Shown in pieces: positions 34,372 through 43,376 of a DNA stretch of 64,000 nt. Every line of letters begins with the position of its first letter. The stretch's first letter is position 1. Position numbers and translations under genes: made by a program. Origin of the DNA: an uncultured Porphyromonadaceae bacterium (GTDB taxonomy: Bacteria > Bacteroidota > Bacteroidia > Bacteroidales > Muribaculaceae); the NCBI GenBank assembly GCA_947175425.1, contig CAMWMR010000009.1:1-64000 (forward strand). The letters run 5' to 3'. The notes below the pieces were generated by a model that did not search any database, had not been told where the DNA came from, and saw only the letters and a list, made by a program, of their open reading frames with translations.

Positions 34372-35577
34372 ATGAAAATACTTGTTCTAAACTCGGGCAG
34401 CAGCTCGGTTAAATACAAACTGCTCGATACTGCCGGAAAAGAAGCAAAGACTCTCGCCGAGGGCGGTGTGGAAAAAATCGGTTTGCCCGACACCTTCCTT
34501 AAATTCAAACGCCCCGACGGCTCCAAGGAAATTGTAGAACTCGGACTTTCCGACCACAACGGAGCAATCAAGGCCATACTCGAAAACCTCACCGACCCCA
34601 AAGTCGGATGCATTTCAAGCTACAACGAAATTGATGCCGTAGGACACCGCGTGGTACACGGAGGCGAAAAATTCAGCGCAAGCGTTATCATCGACGATGC
34701 CGTTAAAGAAAAAATTCGCGAATGCTACGATATCGCACCTCTCCACAACCCCGCTAACATGACAGGTATCGAGGCCATTACAGCCATTATGCCCGACGTG
34801 CCCCAGGTAGGTGTTTTTGACACAGCATTCCACCAGACTATGCCGGCGAAAGCCTATATGTATCCCCTTCCCTACCGCTTCTACAAAGAAGACGGCGTAC
34901 GCCGATACGGTTTCCACGGAACAAGCCACCGCTATGTAAGTCAGCGCGTATGCGAATTCCTTGGTGTGGACATCAACAAACAGCGCATCATTACATGCCA
35001 CATCGGCAACGGCGCATCCATGGCGGCTGTTGTGAACGGCAAATGCGTGGACACTTCAATGGGTCTTACCCCTGTCGAAGGCCTCATGATGGGTACACGT
35101 GTAGGCGACATCGATCCGGGAGCTCTCACCTACCTCATGTCAAAGCACAATCTTTCGCCCGAAGAACTTCAAAAAATAATCAACAAGGAAAGCGGCGTAC
35201 TCGGCATTAGCGAACTCAGCAGCGACATGCGCGAAATTGAAGCGGCTGTTGCTGCCGGCAACGAACGTGCAACACTGGCGCTGGACATGTACATGCTCCG
35301 CATCACTAAATACATAGGCGCATACGCTGCCGAAATGGGTGGTGTCGACATAATTGTTTTCACCGGTGGCGTTGGCGAAAATCAGGACGGACTGCGCTAC
35401 GACGTATGCAAAACTCTCGGATTCATGGGTGTGGAACTCGACAAAGAGGTGAACACCGGTCTCCGCGGCAAGGAAGCTGTTATTTCAACAGCCGACTCCA
35501 AAGTGAAAGTGTGCGTAATCCCCACCGACGAGGAACTCATGATTGCACGCGACACCGAAGAACTCGTAAAAAAATAA
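34372..35577 (+). CDS. ackA: Acetate kinase
   Basis: 401 residues. It begins MKILVLNSGSSSVKYKLLD and contains VVHGGEKFS, FDTAFHQTMP, RRYGFHGTSHRYVS, HIGNGASMAAV and FTGGVGEN, the complete ASKHA-fold acetate kinase set. It forms ATP and acetate from acetyl phosphate in fermentation. Follows pta directly; a hairpin lies after the stop. Confidence 0.97.
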   Translation: MKILVLNSGSSSVKYKLLDTAGKEAKTLAEGGVEKIGLPDTFLKFKRPDGSKEIVELGLSDHNGAIKAILENLTDPKVGCISSYNEIDAVGHRVVHGGEKFSASVIIDDAVKEKIRECYDIAPLHNPANMTGIEAITAIMPDVPQVGVFDTAFHQTMPAKAYMYPLPYRFYKEDGVRRYGFHGTSHRYVSQRVCEFLGVDINKQRIITCHIGNGASMAAVVNGKCVDTSMGLTPVEGLMMGTRVGDIDPGALTYLMSKHNLSPEELQKIINKESGVLGISELSSDMREIEAAVAAGNERATLALDMYMLRITKYIGAYAAEMGGVDIIVFTGGVGENQDGLRYDVCKTLGFMGVELDKEVNTGLRGKEAVISTADSKVKVCVIPTDEELMIARDTEELVKK

Positions 35578-35591
35578 AAAAATCTATTACA

Positions 35592-35628
35592 GGCGGCATG
35601 CGTGCAAAAGGCGTATGCCGCCAATTTT
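35592..35628 (+). terminator. Terminator-like hairpin between ackA and the nonulosonate genes
   Basis: GGCGGCATGCG and CGTATGCCGCC pair (one mismatch) around a 9-base loop, with AATTTT behind. It lies only 6 bases before the ATG of the next gene, so it ends pta-ackA transcripts or acts as an attenuator for the genes that follow. Confidence 0.7.
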
Positions 35629-35634
35629 ATATAA

Positions 35635-36810
35635 ATGGAAAAGCAACTGCCTCGAATCTGCATAGTTACAAGCACCCGGGCCGACTGGGGGCTCCTCATG
35701 CCATTGGCTCGCGAATTGCGTGCGTCGGGAAAAGTCGTGGTACAGATTGTTGCCACAAACATGCACATGCTCAAGGATTTCGGCAACACTGCCAAAGAAA
35801 TTAGCGATGCAGGTTTCGATGTGGATGCCTTTGCCGATATGTACATCGAGGGCGACAGCCCGTTGTCACGAGCAAAGGCAATGGCCAAATGTACCGGCGC
35901 AATGGCCGACGCTTTTTCAAAACTCGCGCCCGACACCGTTCTGCTTTTAGGCGACCGCTACGAAATTCTCGCCACGGCAAGCACGGCGGCTGTAATGGGC
36001 ATACCCGTAATACATATTGCAGGAGGAGAAATAAGCGAAGGCGCTTTGGACGACTCGTTCCGGCACGCAATCACAAAACTGTCGTCACTTCACCTCACCG
36101 CCACCGAGCCTTACCGCCGTCGTGTAATTCAAATGGGCGAGGAACCCGAAACAGTAATAAATACCGGTGCTATAGGAGTTTGGAACGCCCTCAACACCAA
36201 ACTAATGTCCCGTGAGCAACTGTTTGAGAACCTCGGGATTGATTTTGGCGACAGACCCATAGCCATGGTTACATTTCACCCCGTAACAAACGAGCCCGGC
36301 GCCGACTCGGCCATGCAGATGAAAGCACTCCTTGACGCATTGAATCGCTTCCCGCAGCTTGGAATAGTTATAACAGCTCCCAACAACGATGCCGGAGGAA
36401 TGTCATTGCTGCATATAATCGAAGATTACGCCTCCTCAAAAAACAACGTGCTTTTCATCCCCTCCCTCGGCATGGTTCGTTATCATTCAATGCTAAGATA
36501 TGCAGCATTTTGCATCGGAAACTCTTCAAGCGGCATAGTGGAAGTTCCAAGTGCGGGAATACCTACTGTAAATATAGGAACGCGCCAGAAAAACCGCATA
36601 GCCGCTCCATCCGTTATTCATTGCGGTACAAGCGAAAACGAAATTACGGCTGCTATTGAAATTGCGTTGTCCCCCGATATGTGCATGCTCGCCGCAAAGA
36701 AAGAAAATCCCTATTTCAAGCCCGATACACTCGCCATAATGACAAAGGCCGTACTCGATTTCGCCACCAATCTGCCCGTAAAACCCAAGCACTTCCACGA
36801 TATCCCATGA
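35635..36810 (+). CDS. Hydrolysing UDP-N-acetylglucosamine/diNAc-bacillosamine 2-epimerase (NeuC/LegG-like)
   Basis: 391 residues, glycosyltransferase-B-like epimerase family. It shows RICIVTSTRADWGLLMPLAREL, VLLLGDRYEILATASTA, HIAGGEISEGALDDSFRHAITKLS and GNSSSGIVEVPS, the marks of the hydrolysing branch that releases UDP and gives ManNAc (NeuC) or 2,4-diacetamido-trideoxymannose (LegG/NeuC2). It is followed without a gap by a CMP-sugar synthetase and a CBS-nucleotidyltransferase; the pair of neighbours favours the legionaminate route, but substrate is not proven. It lies right after the ackA hairpin. Confidence 0.85.
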   Translation: MEKQLPRICIVTSTRADWGLLMPLARELRASGKVVVQIVATNMHMLKDFGNTAKEISDAGFDVDAFADMYIEGDSPLSRAKAMAKCTGAMADAFSKLAPDTVLLLGDRYEILATASTAAVMGIPVIHIAGGEISEGALDDSFRHAITKLSSLHLTATEPYRRRVIQMGEEPETVINTGAIGVWNALNTKLMSREQLFENLGIDFGDRPIAMVTFHPVTNEPGADSAMQMKALLDALNRFPQLGIVITAPNNDAGGMSLLHIIEDYASSKNNVLFIPSLGMVRYHSMLRYAAFCIGNSSSGIVEVPSAGIPTVNIGTRQKNRIAAPSVIHCGTSENEITAAIEIALSPDMCMLAAKKENPYFKPDTLAIMTKAVLDFATNLPVKPKHFHDIP

Positions 36811-37511
36811 AGCCTCTTTTCATAATACCGGCACGCGGAGGAAGCAAAGGAATACCCCGCAAAAACATACGGCCGCTCAACGGCAAGCCGCTCATTGCCT
36901 ATACCATTGAGGAAGCATTCAAAGCCCGCGAAATAATCGGTGGCCACATAATGCTCTCCACCGACGACGAGGAAATTGCGGAAACAGCTGCATGTTACGG
37001 ACTTGAAAGCCGGTACCGCCGTCCCGCCGAGCTGGCAACCGATAATGCCGGAAGCCGCGAAGTCATGCTTCACGCAATGCAGGCGGCATGTGAAGAGGGC
37101 ATTGATTACGACTGCGTGATACTCCTTCAGCCGACATCACCGCTGCGTACCGCCGCCGACATCTGCGCCGCTGCGGAACTATACTCAAAGCACGAATGCG
37201 ACATGATTGTGAGTGTCACTACAGCTCCTTGCAATCCTTACTACGACCTTTTTGAAACTCAAGCCGACGGAACTCTCCATGTGTGCAAAGGCAACGGACT
37301 CATTACACGCCGCCAGGACGCGCCCAAAGTATATCTATACAACGGAGCGGTGTATGTTATAAATCCCGAGTCTCTCAAAAAAATGTCATTGGGAGAATTT
37401 CCGCGCCGCCTCCCCTACTTTATGGAACCCGGCCGCTCGATAGACCTCGATACTCCCGCCGATTGGGAAACCGCCGAAAAAATTATTGCCTCATGCTCTC
37501 CAAGTATCTAA
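36807..37511 (+). CDS. CMP-nonulosonate (sialate/legionaminate) synthetase, NeuA/LegF-like
   Basis: 234 residues from the ATG at 36807, which overlaps the preceding stop (ATGA). It begins PLFIIPARGGSKGIPRKNIRPLNGKPLIAYTI, the CTP-binding N-terminus of CMP-sialate synthetases, with LLQPTSPLRTAADI and a closing RSIDLDTPADWETAE. It activates a nine-carbon sugar with CTP for transfer to glycans. The synthase that makes the sugar (NeuB/LegI) is not in this window. Confidence 0.88.
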   Translation: MKPLFIIPARGGSKGIPRKNIRPLNGKPLIAYTIEEAFKAREIIGGHIMLSTDDEEIAETAACYGLESRYRRPAELATDNAGSREVMLHAMQAACEEGIDYDCVILLQPTSPLRTAADICAAAELYSKHECDMIVSVTTAPCNPYYDLFETQADGTLHVCKGNGLITRRQDAPKVYLYNGAVYVINPESLKKMSLGEFPRRLPYFMEPGRSIDLDTPADWETAEKIIASCSPSI

Positions 37512-38557
37512 TAGACTCCGACGCTACACTAATACAGGCGCTTGAAAAAATAAACGCCCTTTCCGGAGGTGCGATGACCCTCTTCGCAATCGAAAAGGAC
37601 GGACGCGTTGCCGGAACACTCACCGACGGCGACATCCGCCGCGCCATTCTTGCCGGCAAACAGCTGCACAGCACTGTTGCCGAGGCTTGCAAGCGTGATT
37701 TCCGCCATATAAATACCGGCGATGCCGACCCTGCCCTCCTGCGGAAATTCCGAAACGACAACATACGCCTCATCCCGGTTTTGGATACTTGCGGGCGCCT
37801 TTGCAATGTTATCGATCTTGTGAACTTCCGCACGGTACTCCCCCTGCGGGCCATCCTAATGGCGGGAGGCAAAGGCGAACGACTGCGTCCGGCCACACTT
37901 ACAACCCCCAAACCTCTGCTCGAAATAGAAGGCAAAGCCATAATCGATTATAACATCGAGGCTCTGGCTGCATGCGGAATAACCGATATAACCGTGTGCA
38001 CACGCTACCTTGCCGAACAGATTGAGGAACACTTCGCGTCACCTGTAGCGGGTGTAAACGTAAAATGTGTGCGCGAGGACATTCCGCTTGGAACAATCGG
38101 AGCCGTCACTCTTACCGGAGTTGCCAACTTGCCCGGCGACACTCTGGTAATGAACTCCGACCTCCTCACAACCATATCTTTCGAGGAAATGTTCATCACA
38201 CACCGCAAACGCAATGCAGCGGCTACTATAGCGGCAGTACCATATCAGGTTTCCGTTCCGTACGCCATATTGACAACATCCGGAGATAATTCCGAACACG
38301 TATCGGCAATTGAGGAAAAACCCTCGTATTCCTACTATGCCAACGCAGGAATATACATTTTCCGCAACGAAATCCTTTCTCGCATCCCCAAAGACACACG
38401 CTACGACGCAACCGACCTTATACAAAATCTCATCGACAACGGTTTGCCGGTAACATATTACCCCATAAAAGGCACATGGATAGACGTAGGTTCGCCCGTA
38501 GATTTCCGTCAGGCAGGCGAGCTGATGCGTCACCACAACGCCCTTGCGAACTCTTAG
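37493..38557 (+). CDS. CBS-domain nucleotidyltransferase (PtmE-like)
   Basis: 354 residues from the ATG at 37493, overlapping the previous gene by 19 bases. Residues 1-112 are a pair of CBS domains (AGTLTDGDIRRAIL, NDNIRLIPVLD); residues 118-350 are an NTP-transferase with LMAGGKGERLRPATLTTPKPLLEI and MNSDLLTTISFEEM. This CBS-plus-nucleotidyltransferase layout is that of PtmE, which makes GDP-glucosamine for legionaminic acid in Campylobacter. The longer frame from 37283 would lie inside the synthetase gene and is rejected. Exact sugar substrate is inference. Confidence 0.85.
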   Translation: MLSKYLIDSDATLIQALEKINALSGGAMTLFAIEKDGRVAGTLTDGDIRRAILAGKQLHSTVAEACKRDFRHINTGDADPALLRKFRNDNIRLIPVLDTCGRLCNVIDLVNFRTVLPLRAILMAGGKGERLRPATLTTPKPLLEIEGKAIIDYNIEALAACGITDITVCTRYLAEQIEEHFASPVAGVNVKCVREDIPLGTIGAVTLTGVANLPGDTLVMNSDLLTTISFEEMFITHRKRNAAATIAAVPYQVSVPYAILTTSGDNSEHVSAIEEKPSYSYYANAGIYIFRNEILSRIPKDTRYDATDLIQNLIDNGLPVTYYPIKGTWIDVGSPVDFRQAGELMRHHNALANS

Positions 38558-38593
38558 GCCGCCGAGCCGTTAATAAATAAAACACTATAAATC

Positions 38594-39874
38594 ATGGCAG
38601 ACTCCAATTTCATAGATTACGTTAAAATACTTTGCCGCTCGGGTAAAGGCGGTGCCGGCTCGCGCCATTTCTACAGGGCCAAATATGTTCCCAAAGGAGG
38701 CCCCGACGGAGGTGACGGAGGCCGCGGAGGACACATAATCCTTAAAGGCAACCGAAACATGTGGACACTCCTCCCCCTCAAATACCGCCGACACATTTTT
38801 GCCGGAAACGGACAAAGCGGCTCGGGCGGACGCAGCTTCGGAAAAGACGGCGAGGACGTTATTGTGGACGTTCCCTGCGGAACAGTGGTATTCGATGCCG
38901 AAACCGGCGAATACCTGTGCGAAGTAACCGACGACGGACAGGAAGTAAAACTCCTCAAAGGCGGTCGCGGCGGATTGGGCAACTGGCATTTCAAAAGCGC
39001 TACAAACCGCACTCCAAGATACGCTCAACCGGGAGAACCGGCAATTGAACGCTCCGTAATTCTGGAACTTAAAATGCTTGCCGATGTCGGATTGGTGGGA
39101 TTCCCCAACGCCGGCAAGTCAACCCTGCTCTCGGCGGTTTCTGCAGCCGAGCCTAAGATTGCCGACTATCCCTTCACAACAATGGAGCCGCAGCTCGGAA
39201 TTGTTTCCTACCGCGACAACCGTTCTTTCGTAATGGCCGACATCCCCGGTATTATAGAAGGTGCGAGCGAGGGCAAAGGACTCGGACTCCGTTTCCTCAG
39301 GCACATCGAACGTAATGCAGTCCTTCTTTTCATGGTTCCCGCCGATGCCGACGACATTGCCAAGGAATACGACATACTGCTCAACGAACTCAAGCGCTTC
39401 AACCCGCAATTGGAGGACAAGCAGCGATTGCTCGCAATTTCGAAATCGGACCTCCTCGACGATGAACTGCGCGAAGAAATTGCAAAGACGCTCCCTGAGG
39501 GTGTGCCTTCGGTTTTCATCTCGGCTGTAACCGGACAAGGCATAACCGAACTCAAGGACATGCTGTGGCGTGCCATTACCGATGAAAACAACCGCATTGA
39601 CGCTCCCGACCTCATTCATCGCCCGCTCGACGGCCACCACCGTGTGCGCGAGGAAGATGAATTCATATTCTCCTACGAACCCACACCCGAAGAGGCCGAA
39701 CAGGAAGCCGAAGACCTCCGCAATATCAGCCCCGACACCTGGGGTGAGGATATGGACTGGGACGATGCCGACTACGACGCCGCCGAGTACGTGGAAGACG
39801 ATGAAGATGACGATCGCCCCGGAAGCAACGACGACGACGCTTTCCTTTACGAAGCAATTAACGACGAACGATGA
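38594..39874 (+). CDS. obgE: GTPase ObgE/CgtA
   Basis: 426 residues. The glycine-rich Obg fold ([30 protein letters not shown]) spans residues 1-158; the GTPase has G1 GFPNAGKST (169-177), switch [19 protein letters not shown] and SKSD. The tail after 360 is strongly acidic ([18 protein letters not shown]). Obg associates with the 50S subunit and the stringent response. It starts the obgE-prmC-recX set, with ATGA overlap to prmC. Confidence 0.96.
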   Translation: MADSNFIDYVKILCRSGKGGAGSRHFYRAKYVPKGGPDGGDGGRGGHIILKGNRNMWTLLPLKYRRHIFAGNGQSGSGGRSFGKDGEDVIVDVPCGTVVFDAETGEYLCEVTDDGQEVKLLKGGRGGLGNWHFKSATNRTPRYAQPGEPAIERSVILELKMLADVGLVGFPNAGKSTLLSAVSAAEPKIADYPFTTMEPQLGIVSYRDNRSFVMADIPGIIEGASEGKGLGLRFLRHIERNAVLLFMVPADADDIAKEYDILLNELKRFNPQLEDKQRLLAISKSDLLDDELREEIAKTLPEGVPSVFISAVTGQGITELKDMLWRAITDENNRIDAPDLIHRPLDGHHRVREEDEFIFSYEPTPEEAEQEAEDLRNISPDTWGEDMDWDDADYDAAEYVEDDEDDDRPGSNDDDAFLYEAINDER

Positions 39875-40728
39875 GCTCTATCCGGCAATATCTACGCATT
39901 GTAACCGACAGGCTTACCCCGGTTCTTGACGACGCCGGGGAAGCCCGCGATGCGGCATATATTATTTTTGAAGATGTGGCCGGATACTCCCGCAATTTTA
40001 TCTTTGCCGACGGCGACAGGGAATTAACCGACTTCATGCAGAGTAAAATCGATGCAGTAGTAAATAAAATTATAAGCGGAACACCGGTTCAATATGCCGT
40101 GGGGACTGCACGTTTCATGGGAAACGACTACTCGGTTAACCCCTCGGTACTTATTCCCCGCCCCGAAACCGCCGCTCTTGTCGACATGATAAGCGATGAT
40201 TTCGGCTCAACTCCCGACACCCGCGCGCTCGACATTGGCACCGGCAGCGGATGCATTGCCATATCCATTGCCAAAACACTCCCTTTCGCACAGGTTGAGG
40301 CATGGGATATAAGCGACGACGCGCTCGCTACAGCTCGCGAAAACGCATTGAAACTCAAAGCAAAAGTATCCTTTATCAAACAGGACGCTCTCACAGCCAA
40401 GGCTCCCAGGCAAGTTTGCTATGATATTATTGTGAGCAATCCTCCATATATTTGCCAATCGGAGGAAAAAGACATGGACCCGATAGTTTATGCATGCGAA
40501 CCCTCGCAAGCTCTCTTTGTTCCCGATTCCGATCCGTTGGTATTTTACCGCGCAATAGCTGCCTATGCCGCAAAAGCTCTTAAACCGGGCGGAAAACTGT
40601 ACTTTGAAATAAACAGTCGTTTTCCCGATGAAATTAAAGAGCTGCTTGAACAGAACGGTTTCGAAAACATAAGCGTTACACGCGATTTCAAAGGAAACTA
40701 TCGCTACGCCGTCGCATCACAAAAATGA
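39871..40728 (+). CDS. prmC: Peptide chain release factor N5-glutamine methyltransferase
   Basis: 285 residues. Helical N-terminal substrate domain, then a Rossmann methyltransferase with [17 protein letters not shown] (SAM site) and the NPPY motif in [11 protein letters not shown]. It methylates the GGQ glutamine of release factors. ATG overlaps the obgE stop by 4 bases and the recX gene by 4 at the other end. Confidence 0.94.
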   Translation: MSSIRQYLRIVTDRLTPVLDDAGEARDAAYIIFEDVAGYSRNFIFADGDRELTDFMQSKIDAVVNKIISGTPVQYAVGTARFMGNDYSVNPSVLIPRPETAALVDMISDDFGSTPDTRALDIGTGSGCIAISIAKTLPFAQVEAWDISDDALATARENALKLKAKVSFIKQDALTAKAPRQVCYDIIVSNPPYICQSEEKDMDPIVYACEPSQALFVPDSDPLVFYRAIAAYAAKALKPGGKLYFEINSRFPDEIKELLEQNGFENISVTRDFKGNYRYAVASQK

Positions 40729-41207
40729 GCTTCTCCTCTCGCCGCAAAGAAATTTCTCCCGAAAAAGCACTGCTGCGCCTTGAAGAACTGTGCGCACGTT
40801 CCGAGCAGTGTTCGGCCGAACTCATGCGCAAACTGCGCGCATGGAACATAAATCCCGAAGACGCAGCCGCAATTCTGCGTTCGCTCAAAGCTCGCCGTTT
40901 TGTGGATGACGAACGTTTTGCACGCGCTTTTGTCCGCGACAAATACCGTTTCAACCACTGGGGACGAATAAAAATAGCCATGGCATTGCGGGCAAAACAT
41001 ATCGACGACGACACCATTTCGCAAGCAATGGAGGAAATTGACCAAACCTTGTACTTGAAGATTCTCCGTGCACTGCTCAACGCCAAAAACCGCGCCATTC
41101 CCGCCGATACCGAAGCCTTCGACCGTCGCGTAAAATTATTCCGCTTTGCCACATCGCGAGGTTTCGAAAGCTCTTTCATTTCAAAAATCGTTACCGAACT
41201 CTTATAG
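40725..41207 (+). CDS. recX: Regulatory protein RecX
   Basis: 160 residues of three-helix repeats: LRLEELCARSEQCSAELMRKL, the RRFVDDERFARAFVRDKYRFNHWGRIKIAMALRAKHID centre (family signature, given here as one region around residues 62-100) and a third repeat to the end. RecX limits RecA filament growth. It is not beside recA here but follows prmC with an ATGA overlap. Confidence 0.9.
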   Translation: MSFSSRRKEISPEKALLRLEELCARSEQCSAELMRKLRAWNINPEDAAAILRSLKARRFVDDERFARAFVRDKYRFNHWGRIKIAMALRAKHIDDDTISQAMEEIDQTLYLKILRALLNAKNRAIPADTEAFDRRVKLFRFATSRGFESSFISKIVTELL

Positions 41208-41215
41208 CACGATGC

Positions 41216-41245
41216 GTGTTTTAGTTATTAAACAAACTAAAACAC
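41216..41245. repeat. Perfect 11-bp inverted repeat before the NAD(P)-binding gene
   Basis: GTGTTTTAGTT (41216-41226) and AACTAAAACAC (41235-41245) around an 8-base spacer, ending 9 bases before the ATG at 41255. It is A/T-rich with no T-run after it, so it looks more like an operator or a leader hairpin than a terminator. Confidence 0.7.
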
Positions 41246-41254
41246 ACATCAACT

Positions 41255-41728
41255 ATGAAAGAAATTGCTCTTTTAGGCACTACCGACCACGTTTTTGCCA
41301 AAGTTCTCGGCAAACTCCTCGAAAACGGCATGAGCGTCAAGGCGCTTGTGGATTTCCCCGAAAAGGTAATGCTGAACAACAGCGCTCTAACAGTGGAGCA
41401 TCTTCCTTTGGGACAGCACGAACGTGTTGTTGAAGCTTTGCAGGGATATCATGATGTTATCCTCACTTATAACGACGACCTCCGCGATGTTTATACTAAC
41501 GAACTGACCCTAAAATATTTTGTCGATACCGTACATGCCGCCCGCGAAGCAGGGGTTGCTCGTATTATTGTTGTAGGCTCGCCCGATTCCGAAGCATTCT
41601 TTGTAAGCGACCTGCGACGTCTCGATGACATCGACTGGGTTTTCATCTCCACCGAAGGCGACTTCTCAACACGCGCTGCACAAGAAACCGCAGCTCCTCA
41701 CTATCACAAAGAAGTATACGTAGATTAA
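41255..41728 (+). CDS. Small NAD(P)-binding / NmrA-like Rossmann protein
   Basis: 157 residues. It starts KEIALLGTTDHVFAKVLGKLLENGMSVKALV, a Rossmann first strand with a changed glycine motif (GTTDHVF instead of GATGxxG), then VILTYNDD and IIVVGSPDSEAF. It resembles N-terminal parts of NmrA/SDR-like oxidoreductases but lacks the catalytic Tyr-Lys region, so it may only bind a nucleotide. A hairpin precedes it and a terminator follows, so it is a single-gene unit. Confidence 0.65.
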   Translation: MKEIALLGTTDHVFAKVLGKLLENGMSVKALVDFPEKVMLNNSALTVEHLPLGQHERVVEALQGYHDVILTYNDDLRDVYTNELTLKYFVDTVHAAREAGVARIIVVGSPDSEAFFVSDLRRLDDIDWVFISTEGDFSTRAAQETAAPHYHKEVYVD

Positions 41729-41766
41729 CTCATTCTCCTCTCTATCAGTAAATCATCTTACAGTTT

Positions 41767-41800
41767 GCAGTCACAGCATCGGTCTGTGGCTGCTTTTTTT
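41767..41800 (+). terminator. Rho-independent terminator
   Basis: GCAGTCACAG and CTGTGGCTGC pair (one G-U) around a short loop and are followed by a run of seven or more T. Closes the NAD(P)-binding gene. Confidence 0.88.
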
Positions 41801-41865
41801 ATATACCATTAATAAATAGCGCCCAATTGAGTCCATATTTTAACTTTGCTTAATCTTTAACCATA

Positions 41866-41895
41866 TTGCATTTTACGATATTTGAACTATATTTG
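41866..41895 (+). promoter_or_regulatory. Promoter of the first beta-barrel gene
   Basis: TTG (41866-41868), 19 bases, TATATTTG (41888-41895), matching the Bacteroides pattern, 55 bases before the ATG. The second gene copy lacks this element: the repeated unit begins at 41910, after the promoter. Confidence 0.72.
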
Positions 41896-41950
41896 CAAAT
41901 ATATAAACTATTAACCCAATTCATAACCAACATATATCCAAATAAATAGC

Positions 41951-42583
41951 ATGAATAAATTTCGTTTATATATATTTATATGTGCAATGCTTGTCGGCAT
42001 AACAATGTCGGCTCAATGCGGCGATTGGAGCATACGTTTGTTAGGTGGTATTTCGCCGGCATATAATCAATGGGATAAAAAGCCGGACTGGCATATTGGA
42101 GCTTCTGCAGAATATAATTACAAACTTTCCTCGTGGTTTTCCATTTCGCCTTCGCTTGACTTAAGGTATGTTCGCTCGCATTCCTCAGACATAGCAGTGG
42201 CTATTGTTAATCCTTTTGATGAATTCGGCAACCTTATTATCCTGCCACACATTCCATCTGATAATGGTGACCACTACAATGCATTCGATTTAAGACTCAA
42301 TGGCATTGGCAACCTGAATCTGCCAAAGGGCTGGGCTATAAGCACCGGTCCGGCAATAGGGATTTGTGCTCCTTTCAGCTGCTACAATTGCTATGATGAG
42401 CGCATGAGCACCCCAAAAACAAAATTCAGGGCTTTCTGGGCTGCAGGAATCAGCAAACAGTTCGGCAGAGTACGTCTCGGCGCCATGTGGTATCAACATA
42501 TAAACGACAGCAACGTTGGGGGAGCTCAGTTTTTTGAATACTTCAACAACGACCTCACATTCTCCATTGCATATTCTTTATAG
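41951..42583 (+). CDS. Outer-membrane beta-barrel protein, copy 1
   Basis: 210 residues with a signal peptide (residues 1-21, ending MSAQ). The mature chain alternates aromatic and polar residues (WSIRLLGGISPAYNQW, WFSISPSLDLRYVRSH, KFRAFWAAGISKQFG, VRLGAMWYQHI) and ends in the phenylalanine/leucine-rich strand LTFSIAYSL, as in small 8-stranded porin-like barrels (OmpX/OmpW size). Two cysteines in CYNC lie in a probable surface loop. The function is unknown. It carries its own promoter; copy 2 follows 85 bases after the stop. Confidence 0.78.
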   Translation: MNKFRLYIFICAMLVGITMSAQCGDWSIRLLGGISPAYNQWDKKPDWHIGASAEYNYKLSSWFSISPSLDLRYVRSHSSDIAVAIVNPFDEFGNLIILPHIPSDNGDHYNAFDLRLNGIGNLNLPKGWAISTGPAIGICAPFSCYNCYDERMSTPKTKFRAFWAAGISKQFGRVRLGAMWYQHINDSNVGGAQFFEYFNNDLTFSIAYSL

Positions 42584-42668
42584 AATTATTCACATATCCA
42601 CTGTTCCGGCTTAATCAGAAAAAGTCCATTAACCCAATTCATAACCAACATATATCCAAATAAATAGC

Positions 42669-43301
42669 ATGAATAAATTTCGTTTATATATATTTATATG
42701 TGCAATGCTTGTCGGCATAACAATGTCGGCTCAATGCGGCGATTGGAGCATACGTTTGTTAGGTGGTATTTCGCCGGCATATAATCAATGGGATAAAAAG
42801 CCGGACTGGCATATTGGAGCTTCTGCAGAATATAATTACAAACTTTCCTCGTGGTTTTCCATTTCGCCTTCGCTTGACTTAAGGTATGTTCGCTCGCATT
42901 CCTCAGACATAGCAGTGGCTATTGTTAATCCTTTTGATGAATTCGGCAACCTTATTATCCTGCCACACATTCCATCTGATAATGGTGACCACTACAATGC
43001 ATTCGATTTAAGACTCAATGGCATTGGCAACCTGAATCTGCCAAAGGGCTGGGCTATAAGCACCGGCCCGGCAATAGGAATTTGCATTCCATTCACCTGC
43101 TATAATTGTGACGGAGAGCGCATGAGCACCCCAAAAACAAAATTCAGGGCTTTCTGGGCTGCTGGAATCAGCAAACAGTTCGGCAGAGTACGCCTCGGCG
43201 CCATGTGGTATCAACATATCAACGACAGCAATGTTGGTGGAGCTCAGATAAGAAGACACTTCAACAATGACCTCACATTCTCCATTGCATACTCTTTATA
43301 A
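42669..43301 (+). CDS. Outer-membrane beta-barrel protein, copy 2
   Basis: 210 residues, identical to copy 1 through about residue 137 and again over most of the C-terminal third. Changes cluster in two short stretches: CAPFSCYNCYDERM becomes CIPFTCYNCDGERM, and GAQFFEYFNND becomes GAQIRRHFNND. Both places are between predicted strands, so they are likely loops facing the medium. It has no promoter of its own and is probably read with copy 1. Confidence 0.78.
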   Translation: MNKFRLYIFICAMLVGITMSAQCGDWSIRLLGGISPAYNQWDKKPDWHIGASAEYNYKLSSWFSISPSLDLRYVRSHSSDIAVAIVNPFDEFGNLIILPHIPSDNGDHYNAFDLRLNGIGNLNLPKGWAISTGPAIGICIPFTCYNCDGERMSTPKTKFRAFWAAGISKQFGRVRLGAMWYQHINDSNVGGAQIRRHFNNDLTFSIAYSL

Positions 43302-43319
43302 TTTAAATTGTTAAATAAC

Positions 43320-43353
43320 AACGGCGAGGTTCCTTTTCGGAGACCGCGCCGTT
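43320..43353. terminator. Hairpin between converging genes
   Basis: AACGGCG and CGCCGTT arms with further pairing of GGTTCC to GGAGACC inside. T-tracts are weak on both sides but it lies between the converging barrel gene and the 148-residue gene, where a two-way terminator is expected. Confidence 0.6.
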
Positions 43354-43376
43354 ATATTATAGTTACCAAATTATTG

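Larger units (their letters stand above)
41910..43301 (+). repeat. Tandem direct repeat of 718 bp carrying two outer-membrane protein genes
   Basis: The segment from 41910 is repeated from 42628. By eye the first 439 bases (41910-42348 against 42628-43066) are identical, including the 40-base leader and the first two thirds of the gene. The rest is similar but has two patches of changes. This is a recent duplication or a pair kept alike by gene conversion. Confidence 0.92.

Noticed and set aside
37283-37492. Longer start for the CBS-nucleotidyltransferase
   Set aside because: The added 70 residues are the wrong frame of the CMP-sugar synthetase gene; the CBS domain starts right after the ATG at 37493.
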